From Bacteroidetes bacterium QH_10_64_19 (GTDB lineage: Bacteria; Bacteroidota; Rhodothermia; Rhodothermales; Salinibacteraceae), in contig PXSY01000233.1 of the NCBI GenBank assembly GCA_003023125.1, forward strand, positions 1 to 5,270: a DNA stretch of 5,270 nt. The letters are read 5' to 3'. The position numbers and the translations under genes were made by a program. Below are positions 1 through 5,270 of this stretch, piece by piece. Numbering within the stretch: the first letter of the stretch is position 1; each line of letters starts with the position of its first letter. Below the pieces are notes generated by a model. That model searched no databases and was not told the origin of the DNA. It saw nothing but the letters and a program-made list of their open reading frames with translations.

Positions 1-57
1 ATGGATAGGCTCCAAGTCAAGCTTGGAGCGACAGCAAAGGTCGTTTCTGGCGTTTAG
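1..57 (+). CDS. Possible C-terminal tail of an upstream gene (NarL/LuxR-like ending?), partial
   Basis: Frame 1 is open from the window edge to a TAG at 55-57. The last residues read MDRLQVKLGATAKVVSGV. The LQxKL pattern resembles the end of the recognition helix in NarL/LuxR-type DNA-binding domains; the regulator at 4386-5045 has NLQEKL at the equivalent place. If so, an upstream gene ends here, with a C-terminus about ten residues shorter than usual after that helix, as in a truncated or frameshifted copy. Eighteen codons are too few to prove this, and the ATG at base 1 is probably internal or chance. A perfect inverted repeat lies inside the same bases. Confidence 0.2.
   Translation: MDRLQVKLGATAKVVSGV
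9..29. repeat. Perfect inverted repeat, 8-bp arms, 5-nt spacer
   Basis: GCTCCAAG at 9-16 is mirrored by CTTGGAGC at 22-29 around the spacer TCAAG. There is no T-tract on either side, so it does not look like an intrinsic terminator. It could be a protein-binding dyad, a stem at a gene end, or chance within a coding tail. Confidence 0.4.
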
Positions 58-350
58 AGCGGGGTCCACATGCTGCTCACATATAGCACAACGCGTTCTC
101 AGCGGCCGTTCGCGCCCCAAGCGTCGGATCCGGGTGCCCCACGGCGGTCCACGTTTCGACGTCTGACAATCCGACCGTGCCGACACGAAGACGCCCCCTC
201 AACTCTACCGACCGTTTCGACCGGACCCGCCGTACACGGATTTCAGGGGCAACTGTCGGCAGGGTCAGCAGGATCTCCCCCTTCTGGTCAAGTTCGGGAC
301 GCCAAACGAGGCAACGTAAAAATCACACCGGCGCCGCGCACATCCGCCAT

Positions 351-383
351 AGAAAAGCCCGGCCCCCACCAAGAAGACCGGGC
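351..383 (-). terminator. Probable intrinsic terminator on the minus strand
   Basis: On the minus strand GCCCGG (383-378) pairs with CCGGGC (362-357) across a 15-nt loop and is followed at once by TTTTCT (356-351). A G/C-rich stem followed by a U-tract is the form of a rho-independent terminator. The plus strand has no T-run after the stem (it reads ATTGGC), so the signal is one-directional. No convincing minus-strand gene leads into it. A short transcript or a lost gene between 384 and about 860 would explain it. Confidence 0.45.
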
Positions 384-461
384 ATTGGCAGAAATGAGGT
401 GCCGAGAGAAATGGCGTTGCGCAGGCACTGCCCTTGACGCGCATTTGCTTTAAGTTCTGGA

Positions 462-485
462 GGACCCCCCTCTGAGAAGAGGTCC
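462..485 (+). other. Imperfect hairpin just upstream of a small ORF
   Basis: GGACC (462-466) pairs with GGTCC (481-485), and TCT (471-473) pairs with AGA (478-480) around a GAGA tetraloop. A CCCC bulge (467-470) lies on one side only. The structure ends 4 bases before the ATG at 490, so in RNA it would sit over any ribosome entry site. Its function is unknown and it may be chance. Confidence 0.25.
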
Positions 486-489
486 ATCC

Positions 490-654
490 ATGAAGCTATT
501 CTCGCGCCTTGGGCGCAGCGATCAGCGCAACGATGTACGCACGAGAATATTCCTTTCCCGGAGCAACCGAAAGACGAATTCTCCGGAGCCGCTCATCCAA
601 AATGCTGGGAGATTGAGATCAAAAAATTTCCTACCTGCCTCCTTCCCCGCCTGA
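490..654 (+). CDS. Doubtful small ORF, 54 codons
   Basis: The ORF has an ATG at 490-492 and a TGA at 652-654. The translation starts MKLFSRLGRSDQRNDVRTRI and ends LPASFPA. It is basic and Arg/Ser/Asn-rich, with no transmembrane segment, signal peptide or recognised domain. Codon choice (AGA, ATA, TTG, CTA and AAT alongside CGC and TCG) lacks the strong G/C third-position bias of the neighbouring genes, which argues against a typical conserved gene. There is no Shine-Dalgarno sequence close to the start; GGAGG at 459-463 is too far away and runs into the 462-485 hairpin. The stop codon lies in the left arm of the 645-671 hairpin. It could be a small peptide, a leader peptide, the remnant of a decayed gene, or chance. 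Confidence 0.15.
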   Translation: MKLFSRLGRSDQRNDVRTRIFLSRSNRKTNSPEPLIQNAGRLRSKNFLPASFPA

Positions 655-671
655 GCGGGCGCTCAGCGGGG
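645..671. repeat. Strong bulged hairpin, 11 bp
   Basis: CCCCG (645-649) pairs with CGGGG (667-671), and CTGAGC (651-656) pairs with GCTCAG (661-666). There is one bulged C (650) and a GGGC loop (657-660). No T-tract follows on the plus strand. On the minus strand a T6 run occurs only about 20 bases beyond the stem, too far for a standard terminator. It could be an mRNA leader structure, a rho-assisted end, or a dyad binding site about 200 bases before the GTG at 868. Confidence 0.4.
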
Positions 672-867
672 CACATTGGCGAAAACAAGCGGCAATCCCC
701 GCCGAATTCCGATCAGCGACCGGGTCAGCCCCGGGTCCGCGCTGAACTTTCGGTTTCCTCATCCCTTCACATCGCCCCAGGAGAATTTAGAGTCTGTTTT
801 GATTTTAGGTCGGATCGCGAGAGCGAGAATTGACGGAGCGAAAATCGCCCCCTGAACGAGACCTGTA

Positions 868-2874
868 GTGGGGCTACCGGTTGAGTCTCCGCTGCCCATC
901 GTGGGCGTTGGGGCGTCGGCGGGAGGCATAGAGGCGCTAAAGGCGTTTTTCGACGGCCTCCCGCCCACCCCGAACATGGCCTTCGTCGTGCTGATCCACC
1001 TCTCCCCCGATCACGAAAGCAACCTCGTCCCAATTCTGCAACGGCACACGGGGCTGGCGGTGGAAGAGACCACAGACGGAGCAGTCCCTGAGGCCAATAC
1101 AGTGACCGTGCTTCCGCCGCGCGGTCGGCTCCGCATCGCGGATGGTCAGCTCCGCCTCGACGAAGAGGCCATCGAGCCTGGGCCGCCCAGCGTTATCGAC
1201 ACGTTCTTTCGCTCCCTGGCGGACGACCAAGCCGAGGCGGCCATCGGCGTTCTCCTCTCCGGCACCGGCACCGACGGAACGCTGGGCCTCCGGGCCCTCA
1301 AGGAGCGCGGAGCCTTTGCCATGGCGCAGTCCCCCGACGACGCGGCGTACGGCGGCATGCCGCGGAGCGCCGTGGAGACCGGACTTGTCGACGTCGTGGA
1401 CGACGCGGACGAGCTGGGATCGAAGCTCCCGGAATATTGGGCTCAAGCGACGAAGCCGGCGCCCATCCCCGATCAGGAGGTCGATTCGGAGACCGTCCTG
1501 CGGAAGATCTTTGACCGGCTGTACGCCGAAACCGGTCACGACTTCTCCGGCTACAAGCGGTCGACCATTCGGCGGCGCCTCCGGCGACGAATGGCCGCGC
1601 AGCGAGCCCCCACGCTCTCGGCCTATCTGGAGGCCCTTCAGGACCCCCAGGAAGCGCAGGCCCTCTTCCGGGAGTTTCTCATTAGCGTGACGAGCTTTTT
1701 CCGGGATCCGGACGACATCGAGGCACTGGAGGAATCGGTGGTGCCGGATTTGTTTGGCGGGAAGGGCCGAGACGACCAGGTCCGCGTCTGGGTCGCCGGG
1801 TGTGCCAGCGGCGAAGAGGCCTACTCCCTGGCCATCCTGCTCGACGAGTACGCCCAGTCCCACCAGCCCCGCCCGGACATCCAGATTTTCGGCACGGACC
1901 CGAATGCCCCGTCGATCGAGCACGCCCGCGAGGGCCGCTATCCGAAGTCGATTGCCGCGGATGTGTCGGACGAGCGCCTGAACCGGTATTTTCGGCCCGA
2001 GGGGGAATACTATCGGGTGATCCCGCCGCTCCGCGAGATGGTGATCTTCGCGGAGCACGACCTGCTCGAAGATCCCCCCTTCTCCCGGATCGACCTGGTG
2101 TCGTGCCGCAACGTGCTCATCTACCTTCAGCGAAGTGTCCACGCCCAGGTCCTCCGGCTCTTTCACTACGGCCTCCGCTCGGGCGGGTACCTGTTTCTTG
2201 GCCCTTCGGAGTCCCCGAGCGGCGCGCCGGACCTGTTTTCCCCCCTCGACGACTGCACCGCGCTGTATCGCCGACAGGCCATCGCGCAACAGTCCAACAA
2301 GACCGTTCCGGTTCCCCATACGTCGGACCTGGCTGAGTTCCAGCCGTCTCTTTCCCCCTCTCGCAAAGACCAACCTCCCTCTTCGCCCGAGAGCCTCGGC
2401 GATTTGCACGAGCAAGCCCTTCTCGACGACGCCGCCAGCCTCCTCGTCAACGAGAATGGCGACATCGTCCACACCACCGAGCCGGCGACCTCATACCTGA
2501 GCTACCAGGGCGGGTCGCCCAGCCACAACTTTCTGGACGCCGCCCCCGAGCCCATCCGCCTCGAGCTGCGCGGGGCCCTGCGCCGCGTGTTCCAGGAGAA
2601 CGAGTCGACGGGACCCACAGTCATTGAGTCGCACCGCGGTGACGCGCCGCAGCCGTACCTGCTTCGGGTCCGCCCCCTCGACCGGGACCAGGATGAGGAC
2701 CGGCTCGCCCGATGCGCAACGCGTAGAACAGCTGGAGAACGAGCTGGCCGAGACCAAGCGGCAGCTTCAGGACACGATCGAAGAGTCCGAGACGACGACC
2801 GAGGAGCTGGAGTCGTCCAACGAGGAGCTGCTCTCGATGAACGAAGAGCTCCAGTCGAAGAACGAAGAGATTGA
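868..2874 (+). CDS. CheB-CheR fusion, N-terminal half of a broken CheB/CheR/PAS/histidine kinase
   Basis: This frame encodes receptor-modifying enzymes of the chemotaxis type: a CheB methylesterase/deamidase fused to a CheR SAM-dependent glutamate methyltransferase. CheB spans about residues 8-195. It has S17 in GVGASAGG, H44 in IHLSPDH and D136 in LSGTGTDG, matching the Ser-His-Asp catalytic triad. It lacks the N-terminal receiver domain of classical CheB, as is usual in such fusions. CheR spans about 209-468. It shows VTSFFRD (R279), the SAM-binding motif VWVAGCASGEEA (C312), GTD at 342-344, SCRNVLIYL (C413-N415) and LFLGPSES. A PAS-like domain follows at about 514-604, ending PYLLRVRPL. 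Beyond about residue 611 the Arg-rich sequence is out of frame and is not native protein. GTG 868 is the first possible start after the in-frame TGA at 853, and PIVGVGASAGG starts ten residues in, as in relatives. There is no Shine-Dalgarno sequence. The protein is probably cytoplasmic, since no membrane segments are seen. The domain calls are secure; whether the truncated product is functional is unknown. Confidence 0.9.
   Translation: MGLPVESPLPIVGVGASAGGIEALKAFFDGLPPTPNMAFVVLIHLSPDHESNLVPILQRHTGLAVEETTDGAVPEANTVTVLPPRGRLRIADGQLRLDEEAIEPGPPSVIDTFFRSLADDQAEAAIGVLLSGTGTDGTLGLRALKERGAFAMAQSPDDAAYGGMPRSAVETGLVDVVDDADELGSKLPEYWAQATKPAPIPDQEVDSETVLRKIFDRLYAETGHDFSGYKRSTIRRRLRRRMAAQRAPTLSAYLEALQDPQEAQALFREFLISVTSFFRDPDDIEALEESVVPDLFGGKGRDDQVRVWVAGCASGEEAYSLAILLDEYAQSHQPRPDIQIFGTDPNAPSIEHAREGRYPKSIAADVSDERLNRYFRPEGEYYRVIPPLREMVIFAEHDLLEDPPFSRIDLVSCRNVLIYLQRSVHAQVLRLFHYGLRSGGYLFLGPSESPSGAPDLFSPLDDCTALYRRQAIAQQSNKTVPVPHTSDLAEFQPSLSPSRKDQPPSSPESLGDLHEQALLDDAASLLVNENGDIVHTTEPATSYLSYQGGSPSHNFLDAAPEPIRLELRGALRRVFQENESTGPTVIESHRGDAPQPYLLRVRPLDRDQDEDRLARCATRRTAGERAGRDQAAASGHDRRVRDDDRGAGVVQRGAALDERRAPVEERRD
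2680..2712 (+). other. Frameshift junction splitting the sensor gene
   Basis: Up to about 2679 the first frame reads PYLLRVRPL, which belongs to the PAS-like domain. From 2711 the +1 frame reads DAQRVEQLENELAETK, the normal start of the signalling coiled coil. Neither frame has a stop between these points, so both stay open across the junction. The first frame also reads DRDQDEDRLA, an acidic stretch ending at 2709 that looks native. The strand usually following it in this family (hydrophobic, roughly LVVFE) is absent. This suggests a small deletion of 3n+2 bases near 2709-2711. A one-base insertion, for example in the C5 run at 2673-2677, or a sequencing error is the alternative. Confidence 0.8.
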
Positions 2875-4360
2875 GACCAGTAAGGAAGAGCTTCGGTCGG
2901 TCAACGAAGAACTGAAGACCACCAATCAGGAGCTCAAGGCGAAGATCCAAGAGCTCACGAAGACCAACAGCCACCTTCGCAACCTGATGCAGGCGACCAC
3001 CGTCGCCACGCTGTTTCTCGATCGGGACCTGTGCGTCGAGTGGTTCACCCCGCGCGTTCGCGACCACTTCAGCATCCGCGAGGCCGACACCGGACGGCCC
3101 CTCTCCGACCTCACGAAGCACATGGAGTACGACGGCCTCCTGGACGACGCCCAGATCGTTCTCGACTCGCTTGAGGCGTTCGAGCAGGAGATCCAGGACG
3201 ACGACGGGCGGTGGCTTCTGGTCCGCATGCGGCCGTACCGCACGGTCGACGACGAGGTGGACGGCGTCGTCGTCACGTTCGTCGACATCACCGACCGGAA
3301 GCAGGCAGAACTGAAGGTGCGGGAGGAGCGAAACTTCGTCGAGAGCCTCTTGGACACCGTCGGGGCGCTCATCGTCGTACTCGACACGGAGCACCGGATC
3401 GTCCGCTTCAACCAAAAGTGCGAGGCCATCACCGGCTACTCGGCCGACGAGGTGACGGGAGAGTCCGTCTTCGAACGCCTGGTGCCAAAGGAGGAGGCCG
3501 AAGATGTGCGCGACTTGCTGGACGCGTCCCGGGAGGATCCGGCCCCCGATCCCCACGAGTACCACTGGATCACGCGCGAGGGAAACCGACGCCTCATCCG
3601 TTGGTCCAACACGAACCTCACGGCCGACGACGGAACCCTCCAGTATATCATCGGGACGGGCGTGGACATCACGCGCCGTCGGCAGCTGGAGCGCGAAGTC
3701 ATTGGCGTGAGCGACAAGGAACGCCGGCGCATCGGGCAGGACCTGCACGACATTCTCGCCTCTCACCTGTCCGGCACCGCCATGATGACGAAGGGCCTCG
3801 CCCGTAAGATCAAGGATGGCCAGGAGATCGAGGCCGCGAAGGTGCGAGAAATCTCGGACCTGATTCAGGATGCGGGCGAGCAGGCGCGAAAACTCTCCCA
3901 CTCCCTCATGCCCCTCGAAGTCCACGGGGACGACCTCCTGGAGGGCTTCGAGAATCTGGCGCGCCGGAAGGAGAAGATGACCGACGTCACGTTTACGGTC
4001 GAGACGCACGAGTCGCTTCCGGCCCTCGACCCCGACATCATCTCTCACCTCTACCGCATCGCGAGCGAGGCTGTCAACAACGCCATCAAGCACGGCGCCC
4101 CCAATCGGGTCGACCTCCGGCTCTGGATGGAGGACGACCGGCTGTCTCTCGTCGTGAAGGATGACGGGGTCGGAATTCCTGAAGACATTCCGGACGAGGA
4201 CACCCTCGGCCTGAACATGATCCGGTACCGCGCGGACCTCATCGGCGCCCGCCTCACCATCGATTCCGGTGAGGACGGCGGAACGGTGGTCACCTGCTCC
4301 ATGCCCATCACCCACTCCCCAGAATCGCCCCGTCCAGTAGAAGAGGCCCCTTCTTCGTAG
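2693..4360 (+). CDS. PAS/histidine kinase half (HisKA_3 type) of the broken CheB/CheR-kinase gene
   Basis: This is a sensor histidine kinase, expected to autophosphorylate on His and pass phosphate to the adjacent regulator. Numbered from ATG 2693 (555 residues), it has a heptad coiled coil at 7-95 and a first PAS at about 95-205 (VATLFLDRDL, ending VDITDRKQ). A second PAS lies at about 214-330 (LIVVLDTEHRIVRFN, ending VDITRRRQ). The HisKA_3 helix is ERRRIGQDLHD with phospho-acceptor H352. HATPase_c has an N-box EAVNNAIKH (N463), G1 DDGVGIP (490-496) and G2 LGLNMIRYRA (505 on). No membrane segments are visible, so it is cytosolic. ATG 2693 is the first ATG in this frame near the junction; a TTG at 2624 is possible but encodes only out-of-frame residues before it. 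The residue after HDxxx is Ser357, where many relatives have Gln. Ancestrally this was the C-terminal half of one protein with 868-2679, so it may be a pseudogene fragment or a separately started kinase. Confidence 0.85.
   Translation: MRTGSPDAQRVEQLENELAETKRQLQDTIEESETTTEELESSNEELLSMNEELQSKNEEIETSKEELRSVNEELKTTNQELKAKIQELTKTNSHLRNLMQATTVATLFLDRDLCVEWFTPRVRDHFSIREADTGRPLSDLTKHMEYDGLLDDAQIVLDSLEAFEQEIQDDDGRWLLVRMRPYRTVDDEVDGVVVTFVDITDRKQAELKVREERNFVESLLDTVGALIVVLDTEHRIVRFNQKCEAITGYSADEVTGESVFERLVPKEEAEDVRDLLDASREDPAPDPHEYHWITREGNRRLIRWSNTNLTADDGTLQYIIGTGVDITRRRQLEREVIGVSDKERRRIGQDLHDILASHLSGTAMMTKGLARKIKDGQEIEAAKVREISDLIQDAGEQARKLSHSLMPLEVHGDDLLEGFENLARRKEKMTDVTFTVETHESLPALDPDIISHLYRIASEAVNNAIKHGAPNRVDLRLWMEDDRLSLVVKDDGVGIPEDIPDEDTLGLNMIRYRADLIGARLTIDSGEDGGTVVTCSMPITHSPESPRPVEEAPSS
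2819..2935 (+). repeat. 21-nt periodic coding repeat (heptad coiled coil)
   Basis: A codon for the Asn, or its equivalent, of a NEEL-type heptad falls at 2819, 2840, 2861, 2882, 2903 and 2924, exactly 21 bases apart. The units read NEEL, NEEL, NEEI, KEEL, NEEL and NQEL. This is the signalling helix common in CheB/CheR-PAS-kinase proteins, a parallel dimeric coiled coil that relays conformational signals to the kinase. The DNA repeats are degenerate rather than identical. Confidence 0.75.
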
Positions 4361-4385
4361 TCGTTTTCTTATCTCAGCTCCCCCC

Positions 4386-5045
4386 ATGCCCAAACAGATT
4401 TACATCGTCGAAGATCATCCTGTGGTGCGGCGGGGTCTTGCCTCCCTCGTCGAGCCGGAGCCGGACTTGACGATCTCGGGCGAGGCCGGCTCGGCCCGAG
4501 AGGCCCGCCAGCATCTGTCCGAGACGACCCCGGACCTCGTGCTTCTCGACCTGTCGCTTGAGGAAGGCAGTGGCCTCTCTCTCCTCGAACACCTGCACGC
4601 AACGCAGCCGGACCTGCCCATCCTGGTCGTGTCGATGCACGACGAGGCGCTGTACGCACGGCGTGCCCTGGACAACGGGGCCCTCGGCTATCTCATGAAG
4701 AGCAACGCGACCGAAGAGATCGTGGAAGCGGCGCGCCAAGTGCTCGACGGGAACGTCTACCTCAGTGCCGAGATGACCTCCATGATCGTGTCGGAACGCG
4801 TGGGGGATGGGGAGCCCGGCAGCATGTCCCCGCTCGACGCGCTCACGGATCGCGAGCTGGAGGTCTTGATGCTGCTGGGAGAAGGGCATGAGCGGCGCGA
4901 GATTGCCGAAGAGCTCGCGCTGAGCCCGAAAACCATTGACACCTACAAGAAAAACCTTCAGGAGAAGCTGTCCCTCAGCAGCAACGCAGGCCTCCGCCGG
5001 TACGCCGCCGTCTGGAAGGCATCGGGCAACCTGCCCCCCGAGTAG
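4386..5045 (+). CDS. NarL/FixJ-family response regulator (REC + LuxR-type HTH)
   Basis: This 219-residue protein is the usual length for the family, a phosphorylation-controlled DNA-binding regulator. The receiver domain covers about residues 3-120. E9/D10 form the acidic pocket, D55 in LVLLDLSL is the phospho-acceptor, S83 in ILVVSMHD is the switch Ser/Thr, and K105 in GYLMKSNA is the conserved Lys. A linker follows to about 150. The LuxR-type helix-turn-helix starts at LTDRELEVL, and its recognition helix is around SPKTIDTYKKNLQEKL. ATG 4386 places the IYIVEDHP strand at the normal distance from the N-terminus. No Shine-Dalgarno sequence precedes it; the upstream bases are C/T-rich. It lies 25 bases after the kinase stop on the same strand, so the two are probably co-transcribed and cognate, as is standard for HisKA_3 kinases. 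All key residues are intact and the gene looks functional. Its target promoters cannot be told from this window. Confidence 0.95.
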   Translation: MPKQIYIVEDHPVVRRGLASLVEPEPDLTISGEAGSAREARQHLSETTPDLVLLDLSLEEGSGLSLLEHLHATQPDLPILVVSMHDEALYARRALDNGALGYLMKSNATEEIVEAARQVLDGNVYLSAEMTSMIVSERVGDGEPGSMSPLDALTDRELEVLMLLGEGHERREIAEELALSPKTIDTYKKNLQEKLSLSSNAGLRRYAAVWKASGNLPPE

Positions 5046-5211
5046 CACCCGCTGAGCGCCAGTTTGCTTGTTTATCGCCCGCAGTCCGAGGACGGCCGAC
5101 TCCTCTGACGGAAGGAGGGGACGCAGAAAAGGCCCGCCCAGACCGCCGAGGGGGATCGGCGTCGAGCAGGCCCATTCCATCTCGTTGCGCCTAAAATCCA
5201 TCGGCCAGCCG
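5046..5211. other. Intergenic region after the response regulator
   Basis: No clear intrinsic terminator for the plus-strand operon is visible. Weak stems occur: CTCCT (5100-5104) with AGGAG (5113-5117), and GCCGA (5145-5149) with TCGGC (5156-5160). Neither is followed by a T-run on the plus strand. On the minus strand GGGCGGGCC is followed by TTTTCT (5130-5125), but I found no matching upstream arm. Confidence 0.4.
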
Positions 5212-5270
5212 GTGACGAACGCCGCCTCCACGACACAGCAGACGGGCCAGTATTTGCCGAACCTTACGCT
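5212..5270 (+). CDS. Possible start of a downstream gene, cut by the window edge
   Basis: A GTG at 5212 opens a frame reading MTNAASTTQQTGQYLPNLT that continues past the right edge. A small, polar Ser/Thr/Gln-rich N-terminus is plausible for a cytosolic protein, but no family is recognisable in 19 residues. The same frame is open from the TGA at 5053, so the TTG at 5185 is an alternative start. No Shine-Dalgarno sequence is evident. It may be chance. Confidence 0.3.
   Translation, partial: MTNAASTTQQTGQYLPNLT

Larger units (their letters stand above)
58..867. other. Long non-coding or decayed region before the operon
   Basis: About 810 bases have no convincing protein gene of normal size. 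The open frames at 70-453 and 177-437 give low-complexity Arg/Pro/Ser-rich translations with no recognisable fold and none of the acidic composition of the neighbouring proteins. Base composition is more mixed than in the genes, with A/T-rich patches near 611-630 and 781-810. The stretch holds three hairpins and one 54-codon ORF, each listed separately. I see no clear sigma-70-type or Bacteroidota-type (TTTG/TAnnTTTG) promoter. A TTGACG at 830-835 has no good partner -10 element. The promoter of the 868-5045 operon should nonetheless lie here. Confidence 0.5.

Noticed and set aside
70..453. Plus-strand open frame of 127 codons in the leader
   Set aside because: The translation is low-complexity Pro/Arg/Ser/Ala with no acidic bias or fold, it reads straight through the 351-383 hairpin, and it lacks a Shine-Dalgarno sequence.
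323..487. Minus-strand ORF starting MDLFSEGG, 54 codons
   Set aside because: It reads through the minus-strand terminator at 351-383 before its stop and shows no domain or ribosome binding site.
830..858. Sigma-70-like promoter from TTGACG at 830
   Set aside because: At 16-18 bases downstream there is no TATAAT-like element, and the start codon at 868 would be too close for a normal leader.
937..2472. Long minus-strand open frame (511 codons) opposite the CheB-CheR gene
   Set aside because: Its translation is an Arg/Gly/Val-rich antisense shadow of a G/C-biased gene with no domain, while the plus strand shows complete CheB and CheR motifs.
2693..2712. Programmed ribosomal frameshift
   Set aside because: There is no in-frame stop at the junction, no recognised slippery sequence with a following pseudoknot, and an expected beta-strand seems missing. 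A mutation or error fits better.
2621..4393. Long minus-strand open frame (590 codons) opposite the kinase
   Set aside because: It lies antisense to clear PAS, HisKA_3 and HATPase_c motifs and has no recognisable fold of its own; it arises from codon bias.
5098..5160. Terminator for the operon after 5045
   Set aside because: The stems are only 5 bp and have no T-run on the plus strand.
4374..5231. Minus-strand open frame (285 codons) opposite the response regulator
   Set aside because: It is antisense to an intact receiver-HTH gene and its protein has no recognised motifs.

Overview
The window most likely comes from a high-GC, acidic-proteome bacterium of the Salinibacter/Rhodothermota (Bacteroidota) type. 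This is an inference from the strong G/C third-position bias, the many Asp/Glu residues in every recognisable protein, and the lack of clear Shine-Dalgarno sequences before the starts. No taxonomic marker gene is present.

Bases 1-867 hold no convincing large gene. The left edge (1-57) may carry the last codons of an upstream reading frame, over a perfect 8-bp inverted repeat. The rest is a leader of mixed composition containing a minus-strand terminator-like hairpin (351-383), a hairpin (462-485) just before a doubtful 54-codon ORF (490-654), and a strong bulged 11-bp hairpin (645-671).

Bases 868-4360 encode what was very probably one large signalling protein: CheB-type methylesterase, CheR-type methyltransferase, PAS-like domain, long heptad coiled coil, PAS, PAS, and a HisKA_3/HATPase_c histidine kinase. 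In this sequence it is broken. The CheB-CheR half is in one frame and ends at 2874. The coiled coil and kinase half is in the +1 frame. The switch falls between about 2680 and 2712, with no in-frame stop at that point. A short beta-strand expected at that position seems to be missing, so a small deletion of 3n+2 bases is a likely cause. A one-base insertion or an assembly error remains possible. An ATG at 2693 could let the kinase half be made alone.

Bases 4386-5045 encode a complete NarL/FixJ-type response regulator 25 bases after the kinase stop. It is almost certainly the kinase's phosphorylation partner. The proposed logic is that sensing (and possibly receptor-methylation chemistry) in the large protein controls His-to-Asp transfer to the regulator, which then acts on promoters. 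Bases 5046-5211 are intergenic, and a new reading frame may start at about 5212 and run off the right edge.
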